A stretch of DNA of 19,909 nt from an uncultured Porphyromonadaceae bacterium (GCA_900550395.1 URSD01000043.1:1-19909); one strand, 5' to 3'. Positions 1-6,323 are shown, numbered from the stretch's first letter. The notes: generated by a model not told the origin, from the letters alone. Numbers and translations are program-made.

Positions 1-36
1 GTTAACGGAGATCTCGACTGCAAAGGTAAAAGCTAA
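1..36 (+). CDS. 3' end of an unidentified gene (partial)
   Basis: Frame 1 is open from the window edge and ends at a TAA at 34-36, giving the tail VNGDLDCKGKS. A hairpin that could terminate transcription follows 8 nt later, which is what one expects after a real gene end. Eleven residues are too few to identify a family. Only the position and the hairpin support this call. Confidence 0.35.
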   Translation, partial: VNGDLDCKGKS

Positions 37-43
37 CCACATT

Positions 44-76
44 CAACCCGCGACGAGCGCGGGTTGTTCCCGTTTT
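44..76 (+). terminator. Putative intrinsic terminator
   Basis: A perfect 9-bp stem (CAACCCGCG at 44-52 and CGCGGGTTG at 58-66) encloses a 5-nt loop. It is followed by TTCCCGTTTT, a weak T-tract. It would end the partial gene at the window start. It also lies directly beyond the stop codon of the minus-strand toxin remnant, so it may serve both strands. Confidence 0.6.
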
Positions 77-248
77 ATCGGACAGCAATAATTGATTGTG
101 CAATTTCTATCTGTTTGCGATAATCCTTGTTGGATTTCTTCAGAAAGCCGTTGAGCAGAATGATTTTGGTGGCTTCTATGACATTGGCTTTGTCAATGGC
201 AAAGAGGATGGTACGGTACTCACCGGCAAGATTCTCCTTAGCTTTCAT
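75..248 (-). pseudogene. C-terminal remnant of a HigB/RelE-type toxin
   Basis: The 57-residue frame starting at the ATG at 248 reads MKAKENLAGEYRTILFAIDK, then a segment with LLNGFLKKSNKD and a KQIEIAQ helix. This matches the second half of Gp49-like/HigB toxins of the RelE/ParE superfamily, where YR..., a beta strand, and (L/H)GFxKKSxKxPxxEIxxA occur in that order. The N-terminal 40 to 50 residues of the fold are missing. An in-frame upstream ATG at 311 adds only residues unlike that fold. No antitoxin gene follows it in the transcription direction within the window. A canonical promoter sits immediately before the 248 start, so the fragment may still be expressed. I infer a decayed toxin; a deliberately short protein is the alternative. 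Confidence 0.45.
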
Positions 249-252
249 GGTG

Positions 253-284
253 CAAATATAACCAATTAGTAATAAATGGACAAA
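253..284 (-). promoter_or_regulatory. Bacteroidetes-type promoter for the toxin remnant
   Basis: On the minus strand TTTG (281-284) is followed by a 20-nt spacer and TATATTTG (253-260), an exact fit to the Bacteroidetes primary sigma consensus. Only four bases (CACC) separate the -7 box from the ATG at 248. Transcription from here would start at or almost at the start codon, giving a leaderless or near-leaderless message. Confidence 0.6.
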
Positions 285-292
285 TTTTGAAC

Positions 293-442
293 ATGAAAAG
301 TTCAAAAGCAAAAAAATATAATTTTGTTATTTTTGTCCTTTTCTGTTTTTTTTGTTTCGATAACACCCTCGATAATACCCTCAAGAACACCCTCGATAGC
401 ACCCTCAGGCACCCCATCTCAAAAAAAATTTGGGGTATGTGA
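293..442 (+). CDS. Possible 49-residue membrane peptide with NTLD repeats
   Basis: An ATG at 293 opens a 49-residue frame. It has a basic N-terminus (MKSSKAKKYN), a hydrophobic stretch FVIFVLFCFFCF, then tetrapeptide repeats DNTL DNTL KNTL DSTL, and ends SKKIWGM at the TGA 440-442. The layout suits a signal anchor or a single membrane helix with a polar outer tail. The repeats come from a 12-bp tandem DNA repeat that leaves several frames open, so the frame could be fortuitous. No clear ribosome-binding site is visible; a near-consensus -7 box (AAATTTTG) lies just upstream of the ATG. Family unknown. It stands directly before the amidase gene. Confidence 0.25.
   Translation: MKSSKAKKYNFVIFVLFCFFCFDNTLDNTLKNTLDSTLRHPISKKIWGM
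359..418. repeat. 12-bp tandem repeat, about five units
   Basis: Units are GATAACACCCTC, GATAATACCCTC, AAGAACACCCTC, GATAGCACCCTC and a diverged AGGCACCCCATC. The invariant core is ACCCTC in the first four. The unit length is a multiple of three, so each frame repeats a tetrapeptide: NTLD/K on the plus strand and EG(V/I/A)(I/L) on the minus strand. The array lies in an AT-rich stretch about 90 bp upstream of the amidase start. Confidence 0.8.
411..436. repeat. Short inverted repeat ACCCCA...TGGGGT
   Basis: ACCCCA (411-416) and TGGGGT (431-436) form a 6-bp stem around a 14-nt A-rich loop, directly after the tandem array and about 40 bp before the amidase -7 box. Role unknown; a weak hairpin is possible. 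Confidence 0.35.
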
Positions 443-474
443 CAAAAACTACATTCAAACGCGATTTCGTGTTG

Positions 475-482
475 TAACTTTG
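475..482 (+). promoter_or_regulatory. -7 promoter element of the amidase gene
   Basis: TAACTTTG (475-482) fits TAnnTTTG and lies 28 bp before the amidase ATG. No convincing TTTG is present 19 to 21 bp upstream, so the -33 element is weak or absent. Confidence 0.55.
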
Positions 483-510
483 CACCGTCAAATCTAAAAA
501 TTGCAAAGTT
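476..510. promoter_or_regulatory. Perfect 9-bp inverted repeat between promoter and start codon
   Basis: AACTTTGCA (476-484) and TGCAAAGTT (502-510) are exact reverse complements separated by 17 bp. The left arm overlaps the -7 box and the right arm abuts the ATG at 511. Transcription would start inside the spacer, so only the right arm would be in the RNA. This favours a DNA operator over an RNA hairpin. Chance is possible because the left arm is largely promoter consensus. Confidence 0.45.
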
Positions 511-918
511 ATGAGACAGATCACAGAGATTATTGTGCATTGCACCGCCACGCGGGCCGGCAGGGAGTACGGCCCCGGCGACGTGGACCGCTGGCACCGT
601 GCCCGCGGATGGAAAGGGATTGGCTATCACTATCTTGTGGGGCTGAAGGGCGAATTGTGGAGTGGACGCCCCGAGGCCGAGGCAGGAGCGCATTGTACGG
701 GCCATAACGCACGGAGCATAGGAGTGTGCTACGTGGGAGGACTGGACGGCGAGGGGCGTCCGGCCGACACACGCACCGAGGCGCAGAAGCGCACGCTGCT
801 CACGCTGCTGCGCGGACTGCGCCGACGCTTTCCGCAGGCTGCCATACACAGCCATAGGGACTTTGCCGCAAAGGCGTGTCCCTGCTTTGACGCAACCCGT
901 GAATATGCAGGGCTATGA
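511..918 (+). CDS. N-acetylmuramoyl-L-alanine amidase (Amidase_2/PGRP, T7-lysozyme type)
   Basis: This is a zinc-dependent amidase that would cut the bond between muramic acid and the stem peptide. It is 135 residues and is a single catalytic domain. His10 in the strand IIVHCTAT, His115 in HSHRDF and Cys123 in KACPCFD correspond to the three zinc ligands of T7 lysozyme. Lys121, two residues before the cysteine, matches the catalytic lysine. WHRARGWKGIGYH (28-40) and GHNARSIGVCYVGG (64-77) are family hallmarks. There is no signal peptide, so like phage endolysins it would need an export route or act after lysis. Its stop overlaps the next start (ATGA), which implies translational coupling to the lipoprotein. 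Similar amidases sit in Bacteroidales mobile regions and prophages; whether this copy is phage-derived is inference. Confidence 0.9.
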   Translation: MRQITEIIVHCTATRAGREYGPGDVDRWHRARGWKGIGYHYLVGLKGELWSGRPEAEAGAHCTGHNARSIGVCYVGGLDGEGRPADTRTEAQKRTLLTLLRGLRRRFPQAAIHSHRDFAAKACPCFDATREYAGL

Positions 919-1319
919 GGAAGACGGTAGTATTGCTGTGCGCGGCGACCGTGCTGACGGGATGCCGCGGCAGCCGCGAGGCGCAGTCGCAGACGGCGTC
1001 GCGGCAGACACGGCGCGTGGTGAGGGTGTTGACGGACGACTCGCTGCGGGTCACGGCAGTGGTGGAGCTGGACGAGCCTCGCCTGACGCTGCGCCCCGAC
1101 TCGGGGCTGCGGCTGGAGGCTCGCGGCGGCAGAGTGGCGGTGGTGGCAGGCGCCGGGCGGCATGTGGAGGCCGCCCGTGAGGACAGCACCGCCGCGGAGA
1201 GGAAGGAACGGCACAGCGAAGTTGAGGCCGAGGGCGGCAGCCCCGGCCGGGTGTGGGCGCTCGTAGGGTGTCTGATGCTTATTGTCCTATCATGGATAGG
1301 AATTCGTTCTCGTCGATGA
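915..1319 (+). CDS. Lipoprotein with C-terminal membrane helix (unimolecular spanin-like)
   Basis: The 134-residue product starts with a lipoprotein signal, MRKTVVLLCAATVLTGC, with the lipobox LTGC and the lipidated cysteine at 17. A charged, strand-rich middle (about 35-85) and an Arg/Glu-rich linker (86-110) follow. A hydrophobic helix VWALVGCLMLIVLSWIGI (about 112-129) ends in RSRR. A lipid anchor at one end and a membrane helix at the other would let one protein span both membranes, the architecture of phage u-spanins such as T1 gp11. The ATG overlaps the amidase stop, so the two are co-translated. The last 41 bp run antisense to the end of ligA. I recognise the architecture but no sequence family; a chromosomal envelope lipoprotein is the alternative. 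Confidence 0.6.
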   Translation: MRKTVVLLCAATVLTGCRGSREAQSQTASRQTRRVVRVLTDDSLRVTAVVELDEPRLTLRPDSGLRLEARGGRVAVVAGAGRHVEAAREDSTAAERKERHSEVEAEGGSPGRVWALVGCLMLIVLSWIGIRSRR

Positions 1320-3288
1320 TGGGCACACCAAGCTTCTGCGCCTTCTCCAGCTTGGACGGACCCATGTTGGCTCCGGCGAGCACGAAGTCCGTCTTCTTGG
1401 AGATGGAGCCCGCGTTGCGGCCGCCCTGGCTTTCGATCATGGCCTTGTACTCGTCGCGGCTGTGGTGCTCGAACACGCCGCTGATGACGAAGGTCTTGCC
1501 CTGCAGGGCGTCGCCCGCGGCCTCGGCTTCGGTGCGTTCCGGCATCGCCATGGTGAGGCCGGCGGCGCGCAGGCGCTCCACGATGTCGCGGTTGCGCGGC
1601 TCGGCGAAGTATTCCACGATGTTGGCGGCGATGCGCGGCCCCACGTCCTCGATGGCCGTCAGCTCGGCCTCGCTCATTGCCATAAGGCGGTCTATGTTGC
1701 CTGCCGTGCGGGCCACCTTGCGCGCTGTGGTCTCCCCCACGGCGGGGATACTCAGGGCGAAGACCACGCGCTCGAAGGGCACGTCGAGGCTGGCGCGCAG
1801 GCCGTCCATGATGCGCTCGGCGCCGCGAGGGCCGTAGCCTTCAAGGCATACGATGCGCTCGGGACGCAGGGCATACAGGTCGGCGATGTCGTGAATCAGG
1901 CCGGCGGCGAAGAACTGTGCGGCGGTCTCCTCGCCTATGCCGTCGATGTTCATCATGCGGCGGCCCACAAAGTGCTCTATACGGCCCACTATCTGCGGAG
2001 GGCAGCCCCATTTATTGGGGCACACCCAGGCGGCCTCGCCCTCGACGCGCACCAGCGGAGAGCCGCAGGCCGGGCAGTGCGACACGAAAGGCACGGGCTG
2101 AGCGCTGGGCATGCGGGCGCTGCGGTCCACGTCGACAATCTTGGGGATGATCTCGCCGCCTTTCTCGACGTAGAGCATATCGCCCTCACGCACGTCGAGC
2201 TGGCGCATGATGTCCTCGTTGTGCATCGACGCGCGCTTCACCACGGTGCCGCTGAGCAGCACCGGCTCGAGGTTGGCGACGGGGGTGATGGTGCCCATGC
2301 GGCCGACGTCGAACGACACCGACAGCAGCCGCGTCCGCGCCCGTTCGGGCGCGAACTTGTAGGCGATGGCCCAGCGCGGACTCTTGGCCGTGAAGCCCAG
2401 GTTGAGCTGCTGGCGCAGGGAGTTGACCTTGAACACGAGGCCGTCCGTGGCTACGGGCATCGACTTGCGCTCCGTGTCCATGCGGGCGATGAAGGCGTCC
2501 ACCTCCTGCTGCGAGCGCAGCAGCGTCATGCGGTCGCTTACCTTGAAGCCCCACGAGCGCGCGGCCTCCATGTTGCCGTAGTGGGTCGTCGAGGGCAGGT
2601 TGTCGCCCAGCAGGTAGTAGAGGTAGGCGTCGAGGCCGCGGCGCGCCACCTCGGCAGGGCTGAGGAGCTTGAGGGTGCCGGCGGCGGCGTTGCGCGGATT
2701 GGCGAAAAGCGGCTCCTCGTCGCGCTCACGCTCGGCGTTGAGTCTCTCGAAGGCTTTCCAGGGCATCACTATCTCGCCGCGTATCTCGAAGAAGTCGGGC
2801 CAGCCCTCGCCCTGAAGCTGCAGGGGTATGCTGCGTATGGTGCGGACGTTGTCGGTGACTATGTCGCCGCGCTGTCCGTCGCCGCGGGTGACGGCGCGCA
2901 CCAGCCGTCCGTGCTCGTAGATGAGGGAGATGCCCGTGCCGTCGAACTTCAGCTCGCCCACTATCTCCACCTCCTGCCCCATCAGGGCCGTGCGGGTGCG
3001 CTGGAGCCACTGGTCCACCTCCTCGGGGCTGTAGGTGTTGCCCAGCGAGAGCATGGGGTAGATGTGGTCGGTCTGAGAGAAGCCGCCGCTTAGGTCGGAG
3101 CCTACGCGGTGGGTGGGCGACATGGGGTCGTCCAGTTCGGGATGCTTGCGCTCAAGGTCTTCGAGCTCGTGCATGAGCATGTCGAAGTCGCGGTCGCTGA
3201 TGGTGGGCGCGTTCAGCACGTAGTAGTTGTGGTTGTGGGTGTTGAGCTCGCGCCGGAGCTGGTCTATGCGTGTCTTGGGGTCGGTCAT
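1279..3288 (-). CDS. ligA: NAD+-dependent DNA ligase LigA
   Basis: LigA seals nicks in duplex DNA during replication and repair, using NAD+ to form a ligase-AMP intermediate. The protein is 669 residues, a normal full length. The Ia domain is at about 1-65. The nucleotidyltransferase domain follows, with the adenylated Lys114 in the motif ELKFDGTG and later motifs FEIRGE (167-172) and TDGLVFKVN (281-289). The OB fold is around 320-395. A four-cysteine zinc finger (Cys405, 408, 423, 429) is next, then helix-hairpin-helix repeats (about 445-570) and a BRCT domain (about 595-669). It starts 11 bp after the stop of the glycoside hydrolase gene and has no visible promoter of its own, so it may be co-transcribed. 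Its 3' end overlaps the convergent lipoprotein gene. Confidence 0.97.
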   Translation of the reverse strand: MTDPKTRIDQLRRELNTHNHNYYVLNAPTISDRDFDMLMHELEDLERKHPELDDPMSPTHRVGSDLSGGFSQTDHIYPMLSLGNTYSPEEVDQWLQRTRTALMGQEVEIVGELKFDGTGISLIYEHGRLVRAVTRGDGQRGDIVTDNVRTIRSIPLQLQGEGWPDFFEIRGEIVMPWKAFERLNAERERDEEPLFANPRNAAAGTLKLLSPAEVARRGLDAYLYYLLGDNLPSTTHYGNMEAARSWGFKVSDRMTLLRSQQEVDAFIARMDTERKSMPVATDGLVFKVNSLRQQLNLGFTAKSPRWAIAYKFAPERARTRLLSVSFDVGRMGTITPVANLEPVLLSGTVVKRASMHNEDIMRQLDVREGDMLYVEKGGEIIPKIVDVDRSARMPSAQPVPFVSHCPACGSPLVRVEGEAAWVCPNKWGCPPQIVGRIEHFVGRRMMNIDGIGEETAAQFFAAGLIHDIADLYALRPERIVCLEGYGPRGAERIMDGLRASLDVPFERVVFALSIPAVGETTARKVARTAGNIDRLMAMSEAELTAIEDVGPRIAANIVEYFAEPRNRDIVERLRAAGLTMAMPERTEAEAAGDALQGKTFVISGVFEHHSRDEYKAMIESQGGRNAGSISKKTDFVLAGANMGPSKLEKAQKLGVPIIDENEFLSMIGQ

Positions 3289-3299
3289 GGCGTGTGGGT

Positions 3300-5834
3300 T
3301 CAGTATGGCGAGATGTTGTCGAGGCCGCCGATGTGGCCTTCCTGCACGGGAGTGGTGAAGAGGCGGCGCAGGTCGTCGGCGGTGATGTGTGTGGTCGGAT
3401 GGAAGTCGGAGGAGTTCATGTAGTCGAGCACGGAGGCGTAGAACTGGCGTCCCTCGGGGTAGGCCGAGGCACGGTCGAGGTCGGCCATCACCACGAGCAG
3501 GCGGCCGCGGCCGACGGCGAATTCAAATGCCAGGCCGAGCTTGTGGTTGCGCTCGATGTTGTCTATCACCTGGATGATGGGGCGGTAGGCCGGGGCGGTG
3601 TTGTCGAGCATGAAGGGACGGCTCTCGCGCACTACGGCCCACCACTGCCAGTCGCTGTGGCCGTCGTTGGGGAAGGCGCGCAGCAGCGGGTGCGAGGGGG
3701 CGGCGAGTATGCCCATGGTGCCGGGCGAGGGCTGCTTGCCGTTCTTATCGCAGATGGTCTTGAACATGCGGTAGTTCCAGTAGTCGGTCTGGAACAGGGG
3801 GCCGACGGAGAGGGCCGAGGAGTCGGGCATGAGCAGGACGGAGGCACCGCGCTCCAGGCGTCGCGCGAGGTCGGGAGTGAGCTCGCGCGCCACGACCACG
3901 TCGCCGCGCCGGGCCGCCGGGTCGACGTCGGCGGGGTAGACCCAGAGGTCGTAGCCGTTGGCGGCGTCGGTGCCGTCGATGGACAGCTCCAGGCGCAGCT
4001 TGGCAGGGGCGGCGACGGCGCTCAGCGGCTCGGCTATGGCGCCGGCGTCGATGAGGCCCTCGCCATCGGGCAGCGTCATGGTGCCGGAGGCCGCGTCGCC
4101 CAGCCGCCAGCGCAGGGTCTTGCCGGCCAGCGACGTGCCGCCGTAGTTGGCGACGCGGACGGCGGCGCGCAGGGTGTCGGCGGCGGTGAGGCAGTAGCTG
4201 TCGGTGACGAGCAGGGGCACTACGGGGGCGCACCAGCGGCGCCACTCTTCGGGCGTGCAGAGGCCCTTGCTGTCGAGGAAGGCGTCGAGTATGCCCACGT
4301 ATGCGCTGCCCTGGCCGGGGTAGTCCTGGAGGTCGAGCAGCTGGAATCCGGCCATGTCGGGCGTGCGCAGGTCCATCTCGATGTCCTGCTTGTAGAGGCG
4401 CAGCGCCCACTGTCCGCTGGCGCGGTGGAAAGCTTCGGCCTGGTCGGCCATGCCGGCGTCGGCGAGGCGTCGGCGGAACACCTCCATGTTGCACGGCGTC
4501 AGGGCGCCGGTGTATTTGTCAATCTCGCGGTAGTCGGGATAGACTTGGAACTGGCCTGTCTCGTGGCTGATGACAGGTACCGGGCTGGCGGCGCAACCCT
4601 CGCTGAAGTCACGGGCGGAGCCGGGACGGAAGTGGTTGATGATGCCGCCGTCCATGGCGTCGGCGAAGGAGAAGGAGCCGCGGGTGTGGGTGCCGTAGCG
4701 TCCCCATCCCTCGCCGCCGGTGCGGCATGTGACGAAGAAGTCCATGCCGGGCTTCACGCCCTGGTAGCCCAGGTAGTAGTTGGAGCCGAGGGTGTAGAGC
4801 TTGTCCGGGGCGATGCTGCGGAAGTGCTCCGTGAGGCGGCTCATGGCGTCGATGTCGCCCCACAGCTCGTTGCCGAGGGCGAAGAGGCGGAACGACGGGT
4901 GGTGGCCGTAGCGGCGCAGGATGTTCTCGCCCTCCTTGCGCAGAAAAGTCATGAGTGTGGTGTCGGCCGACTCGAAGCTGCCCCAGAAGGGAAGCTCGGG
5001 CTGAAGCACGATGCCGGCCTCGTCGGCGGCCGTAAAGGCGGCCTCCGGCGGGCACCAGGAGTGGAAGCGCACGTGGTTGAGGCCGTAGTCGCGGCACACC
5101 TGCATGTAGCGGCGCCACGAGTCGAGGTCCATGGCCGTGTGGCCCGTCAGGGGCCACACGCAGGCGTCGTGGCGTCCGCGCAGGAAGGTGCGGTGGCCGT
5201 TGGCGTAGAGGTGGCGTCCTTCGGCGCGGAAGTCGCGCAGGGCGGGGTGTATGCTGTCCGGAGCTGTCGGCTGCCACGGCTCCGTGGAGAGCGTGATGCG
5301 GCCTATGATGCCGTTCCAGTTGGTCTGCGTGTCTTCGGTGTAGGCGTGGCTGCTTGCGTAGAGCTGCTCGGGTACGCCGGAGGAGTTGTCGACCATGATG
5401 TCGAGGGTGTGGCGTCCGGGTGTGAGCAGCGCGCCGAGCTCATACTCCTGCGGGGTGGAGATGTCGTTGGAGCTGCCCGCGGGGCGTCCGTCCACGAAGA
5501 CCTGCGAGGGCTTCGTGCGCTCCAGCGAGAGCACTATCGGGCGTGCGGCCCAGTCGGCCGGAATGTCGACCGTGCGGCGGTACCATGCGCGTCCGCGGTA
5601 CGACCAGGGGCGGGACAGGTGCTTCGTCTCGGAAGTGTCCGCGAGCCTGTCGCCGCGGCGGTTGGTGTCGGTGGTGCCGGGCAGCATTATGCTGTCGGTC
5701 ATGGCGTCGGCCGTGGTGAAGGTGGCGTCGCGGTCGAGCGCCAACTGCCAGCGGCCGCTGAGGTCGATTGTGTCGCTTGCTGCGGCCGTCAGCGCGGCCG
5801 CGGCGAGGAGGAGGGCTGTGAATGCTTTTTTCAT
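3300..5834 (-). CDS. Secreted glycoside hydrolase family 2 (beta-galactosidase superfamily)
   Basis: This predicted exported retaining glycosidase is 844 residues. I place the start at 5834 because MKKAFTALLLAAAALTAAAS is a clean signal peptide; the longer frame only reads through the promoter. An N-terminal jelly-roll sugar-binding domain contains DLSGRWQLALD and YRGRAWYRRTVDIP, and an Ig-like segment follows. The TIM barrel has RFHSWCPPEAAF, the acid/base region FALGNELWGD (Glu about 323) and the nucleophile region VISHETGQFQVYP (Glu about 425). Both catalytic glutamates are therefore present. The C-terminal third contains further beta-rich and alpha/beta segments. Substrate cannot be read from sequence; galactosides, glucuronides or mannosides are all possible for GH2. 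No SusC/SusD genes flank it. The ligA gene follows 11 bp downstream. Confidence 0.85.
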   Translation of the reverse strand: MKKAFTALLLAAAALTAAASDTIDLSGRWQLALDRDATFTTADAMTDSIMLPGTTDTNRRGDRLADTSETKHLSRPWSYRGRAWYRRTVDIPADWAARPIVLSLERTKPSQVFVDGRPAGSSNDISTPQEYELGALLTPGRHTLDIMVDNSSGVPEQLYASSHAYTEDTQTNWNGIIGRITLSTEPWQPTAPDSIHPALRDFRAEGRHLYANGHRTFLRGRHDACVWPLTGHTAMDLDSWRRYMQVCRDYGLNHVRFHSWCPPEAAFTAADEAGIVLQPELPFWGSFESADTTLMTFLRKEGENILRRYGHHPSFRLFALGNELWGDIDAMSRLTEHFRSIAPDKLYTLGSNYYLGYQGVKPGMDFFVTCRTGGEGWGRYGTHTRGSFSFADAMDGGIINHFRPGSARDFSEGCAASPVPVISHETGQFQVYPDYREIDKYTGALTPCNMEVFRRRLADAGMADQAEAFHRASGQWALRLYKQDIEMDLRTPDMAGFQLLDLQDYPGQGSAYVGILDAFLDSKGLCTPEEWRRWCAPVVPLLVTDSYCLTAADTLRAAVRVANYGGTSLAGKTLRWRLGDAASGTMTLPDGEGLIDAGAIAEPLSAVAAPAKLRLELSIDGTDAANGYDLWVYPADVDPAARRGDVVVARELTPDLARRLERGASVLLMPDSSALSVGPLFQTDYWNYRMFKTICDKNGKQPSPGTMGILAAPSHPLLRAFPNDGHSDWQWWAVVRESRPFMLDNTAPAYRPIIQVIDNIERNHKLGLAFEFAVGRGRLLVVMADLDRASAYPEGRQFYASVLDYMNSSDFHPTTHITADDLRRLFTTPVQEGHIGGLDNISPY

Positions 5835-5838
5835 GGAA

Positions 5839-5846
5839 CAAAGATA
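5839..5846 (-). promoter_or_regulatory. -7 promoter element of the glycoside hydrolase gene
   Basis: TATCTTTG on the minus strand ends 4 nt before the ATG at 5834 (TTCC between). The nearest upstream TTTG is only about 15 nt away, so the -33 match is poor. If used, the mRNA would be leaderless or nearly so, which also argues against the longer upstream start. Confidence 0.5.
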
Positions 5847-5868
5847 CAAAAAAATCGCATACAAAAGC

Positions 5869-5902
5869 CTGTGCGGCCGAGTTTCCCAACCCGGCCGCAC
5901 AG
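5869..5902. repeat. 11-bp perfect GC-rich hairpin
   Basis: CTGTGCGGCCG (5869-5879) and CGGCCGCACAG (5892-5902) pair perfectly around a 12-nt loop. Neither side has a long T-tract; on the minus strand GCTTTTG follows. It stands about 22 bp upstream of the hydrolase -7 box. It may be a factor-assisted terminator that insulates the hydrolase from tRNA read-through, or an operator. The stretch 5903-6050 shows no gene. Confidence 0.5.
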
Positions 5903-6050
5903 CGTCTGTTTCGTATTACTCAATTACCTATGGAAGTCTAATCTCATTTATCCATAAGACGCGCGGGGAGGCGAAAAGTTACATCTGTCGTCGTAATATT
6001 ATGGATTTTTTGCAAATCGGACTGTCCGGGATAAGAAGTGTTAACACAGG

Positions 6051-6095
6051 CATGAAAAAAGAGAAGATGCGCCGCGCGGTGCGGCACATCTTCTC
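6051..6095 (-). terminator. Intrinsic terminator downstream of tRNA-Asn
   Basis: GAGAAGATG/CATCTTCTC (9 bp) plus GCCGC/GCGGC (5 bp), separated by one C-A mismatch, form a long stem at 6061-6095. On the minus strand it is followed by TTTTTT (6055-6060). It starts 4 nt after the tRNA 3' end, so it terminates the tRNA transcript. Confidence 0.85.
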
Positions 6096-6098
6096 CAG

Positions 6099-6172
6099 CG
6101 CTTCAAGGTGGACTCGAACCATCGACCCTCTGATTAACAGTCAGATGCTCTAACCGACTGAGCTATTGAAGC
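6099..6172 (-). tRNA. tRNA-Asn (anticodon GTT)
   Basis: The minus strand folds into a complete cloverleaf of 74 nt. The acceptor arm is GCTTCAA/TTGAAGC with discriminator G73, typical of tRNA-Asn. The D-arm is GCTC...GAGC. The anticodon stem is TCTGA/TCAGA with loop CTGTTAA and anticodon GTT (6136-6138). The T-arm has loop TTCGAGT with one A-C mismatch in the stem. CCA is not encoded. It is expressed alone, with its own promoter upstream and terminator downstream. Confidence 0.97.
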
Positions 6173-6204
6173 GTATTGCTTGACCCCCTCCGGGATTAGC
6201 GATG

Positions 6205-6236
6205 CAAAATTACAGCAAACATTTGAGATGTGCAAA
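6205..6236 (-). promoter_or_regulatory. Promoter of tRNA-Asn
   Basis: On the minus strand TTTG (6233-6236), a 20-nt spacer and TAATTTTG (6205-6212) match the Bacteroidetes -33/-7 consensus exactly. The mature tRNA begins about 33 nt after the -7 box, leaving a short 5' leader to be processed. Confidence 0.75.
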
Positions 6237-6281
6237 TAAAAAGCGAAAAAAACGATAAAAACTTTAGGAGAGGGGTATAAA

Positions 6282-6323
6282 TCTTATAAGTCATATAAGT
6301 CATATAAGTCATATAAGTCTTAT
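6282..6323. repeat. 9-bp tandem repeat (TCATATAAG), left flank of the four-helix gene
   Basis: Units are TCTTATAAG (6282-6290), three copies of TCATATAAG (6291-6317) and a partial TCTTAT (6318-6323). The array ends 24 bp beyond the stop of the four-helix-bundle gene. Related TTATAAG motifs occur on the other side of that gene at 6901-6938. Confidence 0.85.

Noticed and set aside
238..855. Minus-strand frame with repeats LRVLSRVFLRVLSRVLSK
   Set aside because: Runs antisense through the amidase gene; its repeat character only reflects the 12-bp DNA array.
1462..3093. Long plus-strand open frame (543 codons) antisense to ligA
   Set aside because: GC-rich shadow frame; the minus strand encodes a complete LigA with all motifs, and the plus frame shows His/Ala/Gly-rich low-complexity sequence without domains.
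5834..5900. Upstream start adding 22 residues to the glycoside hydrolase
   Set aside because: The extension passes through the -7 box and would destroy the signal peptide; the ATG at 5834 is better.
3270..5957. Very long plus-strand open frame (895 codons) opposite the glycoside hydrolase
   Set aside because: Antisense shadow caused by high GC and codon bias. The minus strand has a signal peptide, both GH2 catalytic glutamates and a promoter.
5386..6153. Plus-strand frame running through tRNA-Asn (tail SRWTRTIDPLINSQ)
   Set aside because: This is translation of the tRNA antisense strand and its terminator, a known source of spurious proteins.
6282..6323. CRISPR array
   Set aside because: Units are contiguous 9-mers without spacers; it is a simple tandem repeat.
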